From Luteococcus sp048595755 (GTDB taxonomy: Bacteria > Actinomycetota > Actinomycetes > Propionibacteriales > Propionibacteriaceae): a stretch of DNA of 64,000 nucleotides. The notes beneath the pieces are model-generated. The model was not told where the DNA came from and did no database searches. It saw only the letters and a list, made by a program, of their open reading frames with translations. The stretch is from assembly GCF_048595755.1 (NCBI RefSeq), contig NZ_CP184360.1, positions 3,182,001 to 3,246,000 of the forward strand. The letters run 5' to 3'. Positions 1 to 8,279 of this stretch are shown here, piece by piece; position 1 is the first letter of the stretch, and each line of letters opens with the position of its first letter. The position numbers were made by a program, and so were the translations under genes.

Positions 1-1551
1 CAGTGAGTTCACGAAGGACGACTTGCCCGAGCCGGTGGCGCCGGCCACCAGCAGGTGCGGCATCTTGGCCATGTTCGCGATGACGAATCCGCCCTCGACG
101 TCCTTGCCCAGACCGACCACCATCGGGTGGTGGTCATTGCGCGCCTTGTTGGAACGCAGCACGTCGCCCAGGCTGACGACCTCCTTGTCGAGATTCGGGA
201 TCTCGATGCCGATCGCGCTCTTGCCGGGAATCGGCGACAGGATGCGCACATCGGGCGAGGCGACGGCATAGGCGATGTTCTTGCTGAGGGCGGTGACCTT
301 CTCCACCTTCACCGCATTGCCCAGCTCCACCTCGTAGCGGGTCACCGTCGGACCGCGGGTGTACCCGGTCACCTGGGCATCGATGGCGAACTGGTCGAGC
401 ACCTCGCTGAGCCTGCCCACGATCTGGTCGGAGGCCTCGGAGCGTGCCTTGGGCACCGAGCCCGGCTTGAGCAGGCTGGCATCGGGCAGCGTGTACTGCA
501 CGTCACCCGACAGGGTCAGCTGCTCCACGCGTTGCGGGATCGGAGAGTGGTTGGGCGCCTCGAGCTGGGTAGCCACCTCCAAGGAGGCAGGGTCCACCGC
601 GGACTTGGCCTTGTCGGCGGGCATCCCGGCGGTGACCGGCTTCTTGTCCCCGCGGGAGGAGTCGTCGGCCTGGGTCTGGTCGGCATCCGCGTCGAAGACC
701 TCGGTCGGGCCGGCTTCCACCTCTCCCTTGATCAAGGGACTGTCGTAGGCCTCGTCGACTCCGTACTCGATGGCGGGGCGGGGGCGGCTGGCCCGTCGTT
801 CCGCGGCCAGGGCGCGGGCATCCTGCACCCGGTCGACCATCTCGTAGATGGGGATTCCGATGATCACCACGATGCCGAAGATCATCAGCAGCACCAGCAG
901 GGGCACCGCCACCCACACCGTCAGCAGGTCTGCCAGCAGACTGGACGAGATGTAGCCCAGGATGCCGCCGGCCTGGCGCAGGCGTTCCGGCTCACCGGGG
1001 CGGGGCAGCCCGTGGGCGATGTTCAACAGGCCCAGCAGCCCGAGCAGGAAGGCGGACCAGCCGACCATCTGACGTCCATTGGCGCCATTGCGCTCGGGAT
1101 GGCGCAGTGTGCGCCAGGCCATGGCCAGGGCCAGCAGCGGCACGGCGAAGCTCAGCCCGCCGAAGATCGTCGAGACCACCAGGCCGATCGCGTCACCGAC
1201 GGGGCCCGACATGAGGAACCAGAAGCGGGCAGCCACCATGATGGCCAGCGCGATCAGGGCCAGCCCCATGCCGTCGCGGCGCAGCTCCGGCTCGGGTTCG
1301 GGTGCCGGGGTGCCCAGGCTGCGGGCGGCTGCACCGAGTCCGTGTGCGGTGCCTCGCCAGACCGCCGCGATCCCCCTGATCAAGGGATTCGGGCGCGGCT
1401 GGGTGGCCGGTCGCTTGGCTCGGGTGGAACCGGATCGGGTGGTGTTCTTCTTGCTTCCGGACGACCGCGAACTCGACGACGCCCGGCGCTGCTGCGAGCT
1501 CGACTGGGCGTTGTTGCGGGACCGCGGTGGGGAAGACGCACGGGTCGCCAT
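1..1551 (-). CDS. ftsK: DNA translocase FtsK, 5' part (runs off window start)
   Basis: FtsK/SpoIIIE family motor that pumps chromosome dimer-resolution regions through the division septum. The visible part is the N-terminal ~517 residues: a basic Ser/Arg-rich start, hydrophobic membrane segments around residues 150-240, a charged linker, then the beginning of the RecA-like motor with the P-loop GATGSGKS at about residues 504-511. The rest of the motor and the gamma DNA-reading domain lie outside the window. ATG at 1551 is the first in-frame start and the next gene upstream, thiL, ends at 1652 on the same strand, so cotranscription is possible. The absence of a stop is due to the window edge, not to truncation. 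Confidence 0.93.
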   Translation of the reverse strand, partial: MATRASSPPRSRNNAQSSSQQRRASSSSRSSGSKKNTTRSGSTRAKRPATQPRPNPLIRGIAAVWRGTAHGLGAAARSLGTPAPEPEPELRRDGMGLALIALAIMVAARFWFLMSGPVGDAIGLVVSTIFGGLSFAVPLLALAMAWRTLRHPERNGANGRQMVGWSAFLLGLLGLLNIAHGLPRPGEPERLRQAGGILGYISSSLLADLLTVWVAVPLLVLLMIFGIVVIIGIPIYEMVDRVQDARALAAERRASRPRPAIEYGVDEAYDSPLIKGEVEAGPTEVFDADADQTQADDSSRGDKKPVTAGMPADKAKSAVDPASLEVATQLEAPNHSPIPQRVEQLTLSGDVQYTLPDASLLKPGSVPKARSEASDQIVGRLSEVLDQFAIDAQVTGYTRGPTVTRYEVELGNAVKVEKVTALSKNIAYAVASPDVRILSPIPGKSAIGIEIPNLDKEVVSLGDVLRSNKARNDHHPMVVGLGKDVEGGFVIANMAKMPHLLVAGATGSGKSSFVNSL

Positions 1552-1651
1552 GATCCCCAGACTAGTTCATGGCAGCCTTCGGCACTCCGGGCCCACGCCG
1601 CGCACCCCTGAAGATCGCCCATGCAAGGGGGCACCGGCAATGCGTCGGCGC

Positions 1652-2656
1652 TCAGGCGAAGTGGTCCCAGCCCTCACTGCCCTGCCACGGCAACCCGTCC
1701 ACCAGCACCCGGGGCGCCTCGTCCGACTCGCAAGCACGAACCTGTCCCAGCACCTGCCAGTCGTCCGGCACCGATCCCGGCGGGAAACAGGCCGCCATCG
1801 CGTGGTCCTCGCCGCCGGTGAGGATGAAGACCATCGGATCCTTGCCGTGCGCACTGGCGACGGTGCGCACCGGTTCGTCCGGCTCGAAGCGCGCCCGGTC
1901 CAGGTCGATGACCACCCCACTGGCCTGCGCGATGTGTCCCAGATCGGCAAGCAACCCGTCGGAGACGTCGAGCATTGCAGTGGCTCCTGCGGCGGCAGCC
2001 TCTCGACCGGCCCCATAGGGCACCTGGGGGCAGCGCTGCGAGCCGACCGCCGCCCGCGGCGAGCGGAAGCCTCGGGCCAACACCGCCAACCCGGCGGCCG
2101 CCCAGCCCAGCCGTCCCTTCACCGCCACCACGTCGCCCGCCCGGGCGCCGGAACGCAGCACCGGCTCACGGCCTTCGGTCTGGCCGATGACGGTCACGTT
2201 GATGGTGATGTCACGCGCCCGCGTGGTGTCCCCGCCCACCAGACAGATCCCGGCCCGCTCGGCCTCCTGCTGCACTCCGGTGGCGAATTCCCGCAGCCAG
2301 CTGGTGGGCAGCTCCCCCGGAGCCCCCAGCGAGAGCACCATCGAGACGGGGGTGGCCCCCATGGCCTCCAGGTCGGCGGCATTGACGGCCACCGCCTTGC
2401 GGCCAATGTGCTCGGCATCGCTCCATTCGGTGCGAAAGTGAACGCCCTCGATCAGCAGGTCCGTGCTGACCACCGCGGACCCGTTGACCAGGAAGACGGC
2501 CGAATCGTCACCGGGCCCCACCGAGACGGCACTGGACATCGTCAGGCCGCGGGTGACCTGGTCGATCGCCGCGAACTCCCCCAGTGAGTCAAGGGTTTCC
2601 ATCGATCGGGCATCGCGCGAGGTGGCGCCGGGGCCGGTGGTAGCGTCCATGGGCAT
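1652..2656 (-). CDS. thiL: Thiamine-monophosphate kinase ThiL
   Basis: Phosphorylates thiamine monophosphate to the cofactor thiamine diphosphate. It has the PurM/AIR-synthase fold signature: GDDSAV (about residues 49-54), STDLLIEGVHF, the NAADLEAMGA helix and the C-terminal TGGEDH motif. Three starts are possible. The open frame reaches 2728, but that would nearly touch the divergent gene at 2746. ATG 2656 follows a GGGGTGGGA-like stretch, and ATG 2602 begins directly at METLDSLGEF, the usual ThiL N-terminus. 2656 is chosen with moderate certainty (334 residues, or 316 from 2602). No other thiamine genes are nearby. Confidence 0.9.
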   Translation of the reverse strand: MPMDATTGPGATSRDARSMETLDSLGEFAAIDQVTRGLTMSSAVSVGPGDDSAVFLVNGSAVVSTDLLIEGVHFRTEWSDAEHIGRKAVAVNAADLEAMGATPVSMVLSLGAPGELPTSWLREFATGVQQEAERAGICLVGGDTTRARDITINVTVIGQTEGREPVLRSGARAGDVVAVKGRLGWAAAGLAVLARGFRSPRAAVGSQRCPQVPYGAGREAAAAGATAMLDVSDGLLADLGHIAQASGVVIDLDRARFEPDEPVRTVASAHGKDPMVFILTGGEDHAMAACFPPGSVPDDWQVLGQVRACESDEAPRVLVDGLPWQGSEGWDHFA

Positions 2657-2745
2657 CACGCTATCGATCCCACCCCACAAGATCGATTCCACCCATGGCC
2701 GCGCCCTCGACGGGCAGGCCACAGCCACAGGACAGGAGTCACTCC

Positions 2746-2979
2746 ATGGTCAAGGCCTACGTGCTGGTGCAGGCCAGCGTCGGCAAGATCCCCGAGGTTG
2801 CCGAGGCCCTGCGAGCCATGCCCTCGACGCTGTCCTGCGACGACGTGACGGGCCCCTATGACGTGATCGTCCAGGTGCAGGTGGAGGCCATCGAGGAACT
2901 CGGCCAATTGGTCGCGGCGCAGATCCAGACCATCGAGGGCATCACCCGCACGGTGACCTGCCCGGTGGTCAACTACTGA
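2746..2979 (+). CDS. Lrp/AsnC-type ligand-binding domain protein (RAM domain only)
   Basis: 77-residue stand-alone alpha-beta (RAM/ACT-like) sensor domain of the Lrp/AsnC family, with no helix-turn-helix. Such proteins form ring oligomers that bind amino acids and may modulate full-length Lrp partners; the ligand here cannot be told. The start ATG 2746 is backed by GGACAGGAG 7-10 nt upstream. The frame extends 17 codons further upstream without a good ribosome site. It is transcribed away from thiL with about 90 bp between them and is followed by a hairpin at 3039-3053. Confidence 0.85.
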   Translation: MVKAYVLVQASVGKIPEVAEALRAMPSTLSCDDVTGPYDVIVQVQVEAIEELGQLVAAQIQTIEGITRTVTCPVVNY

Positions 2980-3038
2980 CCACCGTCGCCCGCCGGCCCC
3001 ACCCCAGCCCGAACTGCCCAGCCTGAACCGCCCGGCCC

Positions 3039-3053
3039 GGGGCTTTCAGCCCC
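3039..3053. terminator. Short hairpin between convergent Lrp-like gene and ddl
   Basis: GGGGCT-TTC-AGCCCC, a perfect 6-bp GC stem with a 3-nt loop, lies between two convergent stop codons (2979 and 3076). There is no U-tract, so bidirectional termination is an inference. Confidence 0.45.
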
Positions 3054-3075
3054 CAAGCCGGTCAGCCCAAACCGG

Positions 3076-4239
3076 TCAGCGCAGCCCGGTGGGACGCTCC
3101 AGCGCCAGCTGCACCAGGTCGTCCACCAGGCTCGGGTAGTCCAAGCCGGTCGCGGCCCACATCACGGGGAACATGGAGCTGGGGGTGAAGCCCGGCATGG
3201 TGTTGATCTCGTTGATCAGCACCTCGCCCTGGGGGGTCACGAAGCAGTCCACCCGGGCCAGACCTTCGCAACCGGCCGCCTCGAAGGCCTCGCGGGCGAT
3301 CTGCTGCACCCGGCCGCGCACCTCGGGGCTGACGTCGGCCGGGGAGCTGAGCTGCACTGCCGAGCCGTCGATGTACTTGGCATTGAAGTCGTAGAAGTCG
3401 TGCCCGCCGGAGACCACGATCTCACCGAGTTCGGAGACGCGCGGTTCGGTGAAGTGGTGGCCCTGGAGGACGCCACACTCGATCTCACGACCGTCGATGC
3501 CCTCTTCCACGATGACCTTCGGGTCGTGCTCGCGGGCCTGCTCGATTGCCGAACGCAGCCCCCCGGGAGTGTCGACGCGGGTGATGCCGAAGCTCGACCC
3601 GGCGCGGCAGGGCTTGACGAAGACCGGGAACTGCAACTGCTCCACTCGGGCCAGCGCGGCCTGTGCGTCGGTGCGCCACTGGCGGTCGGTGACCACCTCG
3701 TAGGGCCCCACCGGGAGGCCGGCCGCCTCGAAGACCACCTTCATGTAGTGCTTGTCCATCATCACGGCGCTGGCCAGCACCCCGCACCCGACGTAGTGCA
3801 GGTCTGCCAGTTCGAAGAGCCCCTGCAGGGTGCCGTCCTCACCGAAGGGTCCGTGCACCAGCGGGAAGACGACGTCCACCTGGCCCAGCTCCTGCGGCAC
3901 CTGACCGGGCTCCAGGACGCGCAGCTCGGCGTCGCCGACGGTGAGCGGCACCATCACCTCACTGGGGCCGGCGGCCACCTCTGGGGTGTTCTGCGCGGTC
4001 AGCCGCAGCGGCTCGGGATCGTCGGGCACCAACACCCACTGCCCCTGCCGGGTGATGCCCACCGGCAGGACCTCGTAGCGGCTGCGGTCCATGGCGGCCA
4101 AGACGCTGGCAGCGGTCGAACAACTCACCGGGTGCTCGTCCGAGCGGCCACCGAAGACGACCGCGATGCGGATCCTGTCTTGGTCTTCGCCGGGGCTCGC
4201 GGTCTTGGTCTCGGGAGAGTTCGTGCGCTGTTCGGTCAT
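3076..4239 (-). CDS. ddl: D-alanine--D-alanine ligase
   Basis: ATP-grasp enzyme making the D-Ala-D-Ala dipeptide for peptidoglycan. Visible signatures are GGRSDEHPVS near the N-terminus, the ATP-grasp loop CRAGSSFGI, the YDFNAKY segment that contributes to active-site closure and dipeptide selectivity, and the metal-binding INEINTMPGFTPSSMFP near the C-terminus. The family length of 340-390 residues fits 387 here. The open frame reaches 4269, but ATG 4239 has GAGGAAG four nt upstream and is preferred. The gene lies about 40 bp downstream of the plsC-like gene on the same strand. Confidence 0.95.
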   Translation of the reverse strand: MTEQRTNSPETKTASPGEDQDRIRIAVVFGGRSDEHPVSCSTAASVLAAMDRSRYEVLPVGITRQGQWVLVPDDPEPLRLTAQNTPEVAAGPSEVMVPLTVGDAELRVLEPGQVPQELGQVDVVFPLVHGPFGEDGTLQGLFELADLHYVGCGVLASAVMMDKHYMKVVFEAAGLPVGPYEVVTDRQWRTDAQAALARVEQLQFPVFVKPCRAGSSFGITRVDTPGGLRSAIEQAREHDPKVIVEEGIDGREIECGVLQGHHFTEPRVSELGEIVVSGGHDFYDFNAKYIDGSAVQLSSPADVSPEVRGRVQQIAREAFEAAGCEGLARVDCFVTPQGEVLINEINTMPGFTPSSMFPVMWAATGLDYPSLVDDLVQLALERPTGLR

Positions 4240-4278
4240 GGGCTTCCTCACTTGAATACGACGGACCAACCCTAGGGC

Positions 4279-5112
4279 CTAGACCGCATCTGGCTGAACT
4301 GGCGGCACCGCGCCCCCGGCAGGCGGAAGGGTGGTGCTGCCCTTGGGCACCCGCTGCTTCTTGCGCACGTCGTAGCGGTCGACCGGGGGTCGTTCGCCAC
4401 GCAGCTCGGAGGTCAGCTCGGTGATCGCCTCCAGCATCCGCTCGGTGGCCACCCGCACTGCGACGCTGCGCTCCGGGTGGTCGTAGAGGTCACTGAGGTC
4501 GAGGGGTTGGCCCACGTTGACCTGGAGGGTGGCGCGGGGGAGGAAGCGTGGCACACCCACTTTCTTGCCGGGCAGGATCTGCTGGGCGCCCCACTGCCCC
4601 ACCGGGATGACCGGGCAGCGCGTGTCCAGCGCCAGTCGCGCCGCACCTGTGCGGCCGGTCATCGGCCAACCGTCGGGATCGGTGCCCACGGTGCCCTCGG
4701 GGTAGATCACGACCAGCTCGCCCTCACGAATCGCGGTACGGGCCGCCTCGAGCGAGTCCATGGCACGCGCACTGTTGCGCTCCACGGGGATCTGGCGGCA
4801 ACCACGGGCGAAGAAGCGCACCACCGGCACCTGCCACAGTTCCGACTTTCCCAGGAAACGCGGCCAGCGCCCCGACCAGATCAGGAAGTCCCCCAGTGCG
4901 AGCGGGTCGTAGTTGCTGATGTGGTTGGCCACCACCAGCGCTCCCCCACTGCGGGGAATCCGGTCCTGGTTGCGCCAGTCCCTGCGGGTGAACACGGTGT
5001 TGATGCCGTGGGCCAGACCGCCCAGGAAGCGGTAGGCGGGCTCGCCCGCCTTCATGTCGACGGTGCGCCGTCCGGATGCTGCTGCGCTCTTGGCCCGGTC
5101 GTCCTGTGCCAC
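4279..5112 (-). CDS. 1-acyl-sn-glycerol-3-phosphate acyltransferase (PlsC family)
   Basis: Membrane-associated acyltransferase of the LPLAT family, probably transferring acyl chains to lysophosphatidate in phospholipid synthesis. The catalytic HX4D is NHISNYDPL (His64, Asp69) and the glycerol-phosphate site is YPEGT (Glu139-Thr141). The start is taken as GTG 5112, with AGGAG 7 nt upstream. The frame continues to 5547, but that extension would read backwards through the neighbouring gene and the 15-bp repeat array (giving VGSCAVGSCAVG) and is rejected. The sequence gives 277 residues with a Pro-rich C-terminal tail. Confidence 0.9.
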   Translation of the reverse strand: MAQDDRAKSAAASGRRTVDMKAGEPAYRFLGGLAHGINTVFTRRDWRNQDRIPRSGGALVVANHISNYDPLALGDFLIWSGRWPRFLGKSELWQVPVVRFFARGCRQIPVERNSARAMDSLEAARTAIREGELVVIYPEGTVGTDPDGWPMTGRTGAARLALDTRCPVIPVGQWGAQQILPGKKVGVPRFLPRATLQVNVGQPLDLSDLYDHPERSVAVRVATERMLEAITELTSELRGERPPVDRYDVRKKQRVPKGSTTLPPAGGAVPPVQPDAV

Positions 5113-5198
5113 GTGTCGCTCCTGTGGTCGTCGTGCGTGTTGTGTGCAGCACAAAACTAGACCATCGGGTACGCACGCCCCGCCATGCCAGCTCGCCC

Positions 5199-5204
5199 TA
5201 GGAT
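5199..5204 (+). promoter_or_regulatory. -10 hexamer TAGGAT, leaderless promoter
   Basis: TAGGAT ends 8 nt before ATG 5213, with no ribosome-binding site between, so the mRNA probably starts at or next to the start codon. Confidence 0.55.
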
Positions 5205-5212
5205 CGGGTGTC

Positions 5213-5467
5213 ATGAGCACCGATCCCCTTCCCGAAGCGCAGCAGCTCGTGCGGGCCGGCAGCGTCGTGCAGTACGACGATGACGGCGCGCTCCTGGTGC
5301 TGCTGGACGACGGCACGCGACGCCAGGTGGATGGCCACCTGGTGGGGGCACGTCGGCTGGCGACCGGGCAACGCGTCCTACTGGAAGACGATGGGGAGAC
5401 GACGCGGGTGCGCATCGCGGCCGCACCGCTGGGGGTGCACCTGCCGGCGAGCGACGATCGGGCCTGA
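5213..5467 (+). CDS. Small uncharacterised acidic protein (84 aa)
   Basis: No family is recognised. The product has 84 residues, beta-rich by appearance, with repeated patterns of VVQYDDDGALLVLLDDG and a second VLLEDDGETTRVRI, suggesting a small beta-barrel. It has no signal peptide and no cysteine. It is divergent from plsC and appears leaderless (-10 TAGGAT at 5199). The stop codon runs directly into a 15-bp tandem array and a 14-bp perfect hairpin, which makes the 3' end of this transcript unusual. Codon use is typical for the region, so it is probably a real gene, but its function is unknown. Confidence 0.6.
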   Translation: MSTDPLPEAQQLVRAGSVVQYDDDGALLVLLDDGTRRQVDGHLVGARRLATGQRVLLEDDGETTRVRIAAAPLGVHLPASDDRA

Positions 5468-5558
5468 CCCACCGCATACGACCCCACCGCAGACGACCCC
5501 ACTGCACACGACCCCACTGCACACGACCCCACTGCACACGACCCCACTGCACACGACC
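5465..5558. repeat. 15-bp tandem repeat array (about 6 units)
   Basis: Unit CGACCCCACTGCACA occurs four times perfectly (5494-5553), preceded by one unit with two changes (5479-5493) and a decayed unit that contains the upstream stop codon (5465-5478), and followed by a half unit. There are no spacers, so it is not a CRISPR array; it looks like a slippage-prone minisatellite. Confidence 0.9.
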
Positions 5559-5559
5559 A

Positions 5560-5589
5560 GGGGCGGGATGACCGTGGTCATCCCGCCCC
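5560..5589. terminator. Perfect 14-bp hairpin, bidirectional terminator candidate
   Basis: GGGGCGGGATGACC-GT-GGTCATCCCGCCCC sits between the convergent 84-aa gene and hup. The stem is long and GC-rich, with no U-tract on either side, as is common for actinobacterial terminators. Confidence 0.7.
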
Positions 5590-5670
5590 CCGTCCTGGGT
5601 TCTGCTGGAGGTCGTCCTTGGTTGCCTGCAGTCGATCGCCGCACTGCGCCGGTGTGGGGCCGGCGCAGGA

Positions 5671-5964
5671 TCAGCGCTTGTCTGCAGCGTCCTGGACGCG
5701 CTTCTTGAAATCCGTGCCCGGGCGGAAGCGGGGCAGGTCCATTGCCTCGGCCTGCTTGCGTTCCCCGGTGCGCGGATTGCGGACGATGCGCGCCTCTCGG
5801 TGCAGCACCTCGAAGACGCCAAATCCGGTGATGGAGACCTTTCCGGTATTGGCAACCTCCGTCGAAATCGTGTCCACCACGGCATTGAGTGCCCGGGTGG
5901 CCACTGCCTTGTTCCCCTCGAAGTGGGCCTTGGCCAGCGAATCGATCAATTCTGCCTTGTTCAC
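5671..5964 (-). CDS. hup: HU-family nucleoid protein
   Basis: Histone-like DNA-bending protein of 97 residues. It begins MNKAELIDSLAKA, contains the GFGVFEV core and the beta-arm RNPRTGE that inserts a proline into the DNA minor groove, and ends in DFKKRVQDAADKR. It lacks the long Lys/Ala-rich tail of mycobacterial HupB, so it is a short HU. ATG 5964 is followed by a canonical N-terminus. A -35/-10 pair is visible about 75-100 bp upstream. The gene neighbours leuDC, as in mycobacteria. Confidence 0.96.
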   Translation of the reverse strand: MNKAELIDSLAKAHFEGNKAVATRALNAVVDTISTEVANTGKVSITGFGVFEVLHREARIVRNPRTGERKQAEAMDLPRFRPGTDFKKRVQDAADKR

Positions 5965-6036
5965 GTGAACGTGCCTTTCGTGTTCCCCCGGCCCCCCAGC
6001 CGGTTGGACGCGTGCAGTGCGCAGCGCGTGTTCCCA

Positions 6037-6066
6037 AAGCTAGGTTGAACAAACGACCCACACCAA
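6037..6066 (-). promoter_or_regulatory. Probable hup promoter (TTGGTG-18-TAGCTT)
   Basis: On the minus strand, TTGGTG (6061-6066) and TAGCTT (6037-6042) are separated by 18 bp, about 75 bp upstream of the hup start. This leaves a leader of roughly 65 nt. Confidence 0.45.
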
Positions 6067-6102
6067 CCGAAAGCCCCGCCCGGAAGGCTTTGTTCAGCAA
6101 AT

Positions 6103-6144
6103 GCAAAGCGTCCGCTTCCCTGCAAGGAAATGCGGACGCTTTGC
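6103..6144. terminator. 13-bp inverted repeat downstream of leuD
   Basis: GCAAAGCGTCCGC pairs perfectly with GCGGACGCTTTGC across a 16-nt loop that itself contains TTCC/GGAA. It begins about 20 nt after the leuD stop and precedes the hup promoter, so it most likely ends leuCD transcription. There is no clear U-tract. Confidence 0.65.
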
Positions 6145-6165
6145 AGCCTGGGGCGGGTGAATCGC

Positions 6166-6771
6166 TCAGCTGGCGACTCGAGCCGGCAAGGTCTTGGGCT
6201 TGAAGGCAGGACGCGTCGACTCATAGGCATCGATGTCGGCCTCGTACTGCAGGGTGGATCCGATGTCGTCGAGCCCTTCGGCGAGGCGATATGCCGTGTG
6301 GTCGTCGATCTGGAAGGGGTGCACCGTCTCACCCGAGGTGATCGTGCGGGCCTGCAGGTCGATCGTCATCGGCCGGTGCGGGTGCTGCTCCGCGTCGGAC
6401 CACAGCTGTTCGACCACGGATTGGTCAACGGTGGCCACCAACAGGCCGGACTTGCCGGAATTGGCCCGGAAGATGTCACCGAAGCGCGATCCGATGACCA
6501 CCTTGAAGCCGTAGTTCTGCAACGCCCAGACGGCGTGTTCGCGCGAACTTCCGGTACCGAAGTCGGGCCCCGCCACCAGGATCGTCCCGTTCTTCCAGGG
6601 CTCCTGGTTCAGGACGAAATCAGGATCATTGCGCCAAGCACTGAACAGGCCGTCCTCGAATCCCGTACGGGTGATTCTCTTCAGGTAGACGGCAGGAATG
6701 ATCTGGTCGGTGTCCACATTGGAGCGACGCAGCGGAACAGCGATCCCGCTGTGGGTCGAGAACTTCTCCAT
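6166..6771 (-). CDS. leuD: 3-isopropylmalate dehydratase small subunit
   Basis: Swivel-domain subunit that completes the LeuC active site for isomerising 2- to 3-isopropylmalate in leucine synthesis. The typical start MEKFSTHSGIAVPLRRSNVDTDQIIPA and the GPDFGTGSSREHA loop, which contacts substrate, are present. It has 201 residues, the usual size. ATG 6771 lies two nt after the leuC stop, so the two are translationally coupled. The hairpin at 6103-6144 follows. Confidence 0.97.
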   Translation of the reverse strand: MEKFSTHSGIAVPLRRSNVDTDQIIPAVYLKRITRTGFEDGLFSAWRNDPDFVLNQEPWKNGTILVAGPDFGTGSSREHAVWALQNYGFKVVIGSRFGDIFRANSGKSGLLVATVDQSVVEQLWSDAEQHPHRPMTIDLQARTITSGETVHPFQIDDHTAYRLAEGLDDIGSTLQYEADIDAYESTRPAFKPKTLPARVAS

Positions 6772-6773
6772 GG

Positions 6774-8186
6774 TCAGTTCCTCTCGGACGAAAGATCGGC
6801 GGGTGTGGCCAGGTGGCCCGCGACGGCGGTGGCGGCGGCGACGGCGGGACTCACCAGGTGGGTGCGACCGCCCTTGCCTTGGCGGCCCTCGAAATTGCGG
6901 TTGCTGGTGGAGGCGCAACGCTCCCCCGGCGCCAGCTGGTCTGGATTCATCCCCAGACACATGGAACACCCGGCGGCACGCCACTGCGCCCCGGCGTCCA
7001 GGAAGACCTTGTCGAGCCCCTCGGCCTCGGCCTCGAGCCGCACGCGCGCCGACCCCGGCACCACCAGCATGCGCATGCCCTCGGCCAGTGAGCGCCCCTT
7101 GAGCACCTCGGCCGCCGAGCGCAGGTCCTCGATGCGCCCATTGGTGCAGGAACCGACGAAGACCGCATCGACGGCCACCTCGCGCAGCGGCATGCCGGCC
7201 GTCAGGTCCATGTATTCCAGGGCACGCTCGGCGGCGCGCTTCTCGTCGGGATCGGTGAAGTCGTCGGGGCTGGGCACCACCCCGCCCAGCGCGACGCCCT
7301 GACCGGGATTGGTGCCCCAGGTGACGAAGGGGGTGAGCTGGGTCGCATCGATGTCGATCACCGTGTCGAAGACAGCATCGTCGTCGGTGCGCAGCGTCTT
7401 CCAGTACTCGACCGCGGCTTCCCACTCATCCCCCTGCGGGGCGTGCGGGCGATCCTTGAGGTAGTCGAAGGTGGTCTGGTCGGGTGCCACCATGCCTGCC
7501 TTGGCACCCCACTCGATCGACATGTTGCAGATGGTCATGCGGCCCTCCATCGACATGTTCTCGATGGTGCTGCCCCGGTACTCGACGATGTGCCCCTGGC
7601 CTGCTCCCGTACCCACCTTGGCGATCAGGGCGAGCACCACGTCCTTGGCCGTGACGCCTTCGGGCAGCTCGCCCTCGATGTTGACCGCCATGGTGCGGGG
7701 CCGGGCCTGGGGCAGGGTCTGGGTGGCCAGCACATGCTCCACCTCCGAGGTGCCGATGCCGAAGGCCAGCGCACCGAAGGCACCATGGGTGGCGGTATGG
7801 GAGTCGCCACACACGATGGTCATGCCGGGCTGGGTCACGCCGAGCTGGGGCCCGATGATGTGGACGACACCCTGGTCCTTGTCGCCCAGCGAGTGCAGCC
7901 GGATCCCGAACTCCTCGGCATTCTTGCGCAGGGTCTCCACCTGCAGCCGGGAGACCGGATCCGCGATCGGCTTGTCGATGTCGAGCGTGGGGGTGTTGTG
8001 GTCCTCGGTGGCCAGCGTCAGGTCGGGACGACGCACGCGCCGACCGGCGAGTCGGAGACCATCGAAGGCCTGGGGGCTGGTCACCTCGTGGACCAGGTGC
8101 AGGTCGATGTAGAGCAGGTCCGGCTCATTGCTCGCCTGACGCACCACATGTGCGTCCCATACCTTCTGGCTGAGTGTCTTGCCCAT
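6774..8186 (-). CDS. leuC: 3-isopropylmalate dehydratase large subunit
   Basis: Aconitase-family [4Fe-4S] enzyme, 470 residues, partner of LeuD. The cluster cysteines are in FVGSCTNGRIEDL and in the CSMCLGMNPDQL pair near the C-terminus. The HLVHEVTSPQAF and GDSHTATHGAFGALAFG signatures are complete. ATG 8186 has GAGGAG four nt upstream. The gene is divergent from an IclR regulator with a perfect palindrome between them (8243-8257), the arrangement of the LtbR/NdgR-controlled leuCD operons of other actinobacteria. Confidence 0.97.
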   Translation of the reverse strand: MGKTLSQKVWDAHVVRQASNEPDLLYIDLHLVHEVTSPQAFDGLRLAGRRVRRPDLTLATEDHNTPTLDIDKPIADPVSRLQVETLRKNAEEFGIRLHSLGDKDQGVVHIIGPQLGVTQPGMTIVCGDSHTATHGAFGALAFGIGTSEVEHVLATQTLPQARPRTMAVNIEGELPEGVTAKDVVLALIAKVGTGAGQGHIVEYRGSTIENMSMEGRMTICNMSIEWGAKAGMVAPDQTTFDYLKDRPHAPQGDEWEAAVEYWKTLRTDDDAVFDTVIDIDATQLTPFVTWGTNPGQGVALGGVVPSPDDFTDPDEKRAAERALEYMDLTAGMPLREVAVDAVFVGSCTNGRIEDLRSAAEVLKGRSLAEGMRMLVVPGSARVRLEAEAEGLDKVFLDAGAQWRAAGCSMCLGMNPDQLAPGERCASTSNRNFEGRQGKGGRTHLVSPAVAAATAVAGHLATPADLSSERN

Positions 8187-8242
8187 GGCTCCTCTTCTGG
8201 TCTACCTGCCTCGGTTCACGCTCCGGGGAACGCCGGAACCAG

Positions 8243-8257
8243 TATTGCATTGCAATA
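8243..8257. promoter_or_regulatory. Palindromic operator TATTGCA-T-TGCAATA
   Basis: Perfect 7-bp arms around one central base, AT-rich in a GC-rich region, 17 bp upstream of the -10 of the IclR gene and 57 bp upstream of leuC. Its position and symmetry make it the likely binding site of the divergently encoded IclR protein. Confidence 0.7.
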
Positions 8258-8273
8258 TCAGATGCCGAGACGC

Positions 8274-8279
8274 TATTCT
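8274..8279 (+). promoter_or_regulatory. -10 hexamer TATTCT, leaderless promoter of the IclR gene
   Basis: TATTCT ends 6 nt before ATG 8286. No Shine-Dalgarno sequence is present. Confidence 0.6.

Noticed and set aside
5113..5547. N-terminal extension of the PlsC-type protein (GSCAVGSCAVG repeats)
   Set aside because: It is read backwards through the 15-bp array and the 84-aa gene. GTG 5112 has its own AGGAG site and leaves a normal-length PlsC.
5465..5558. CRISPR array
   Set aside because: Units are contiguous 15-mers without spacers, and there are no cas genes.
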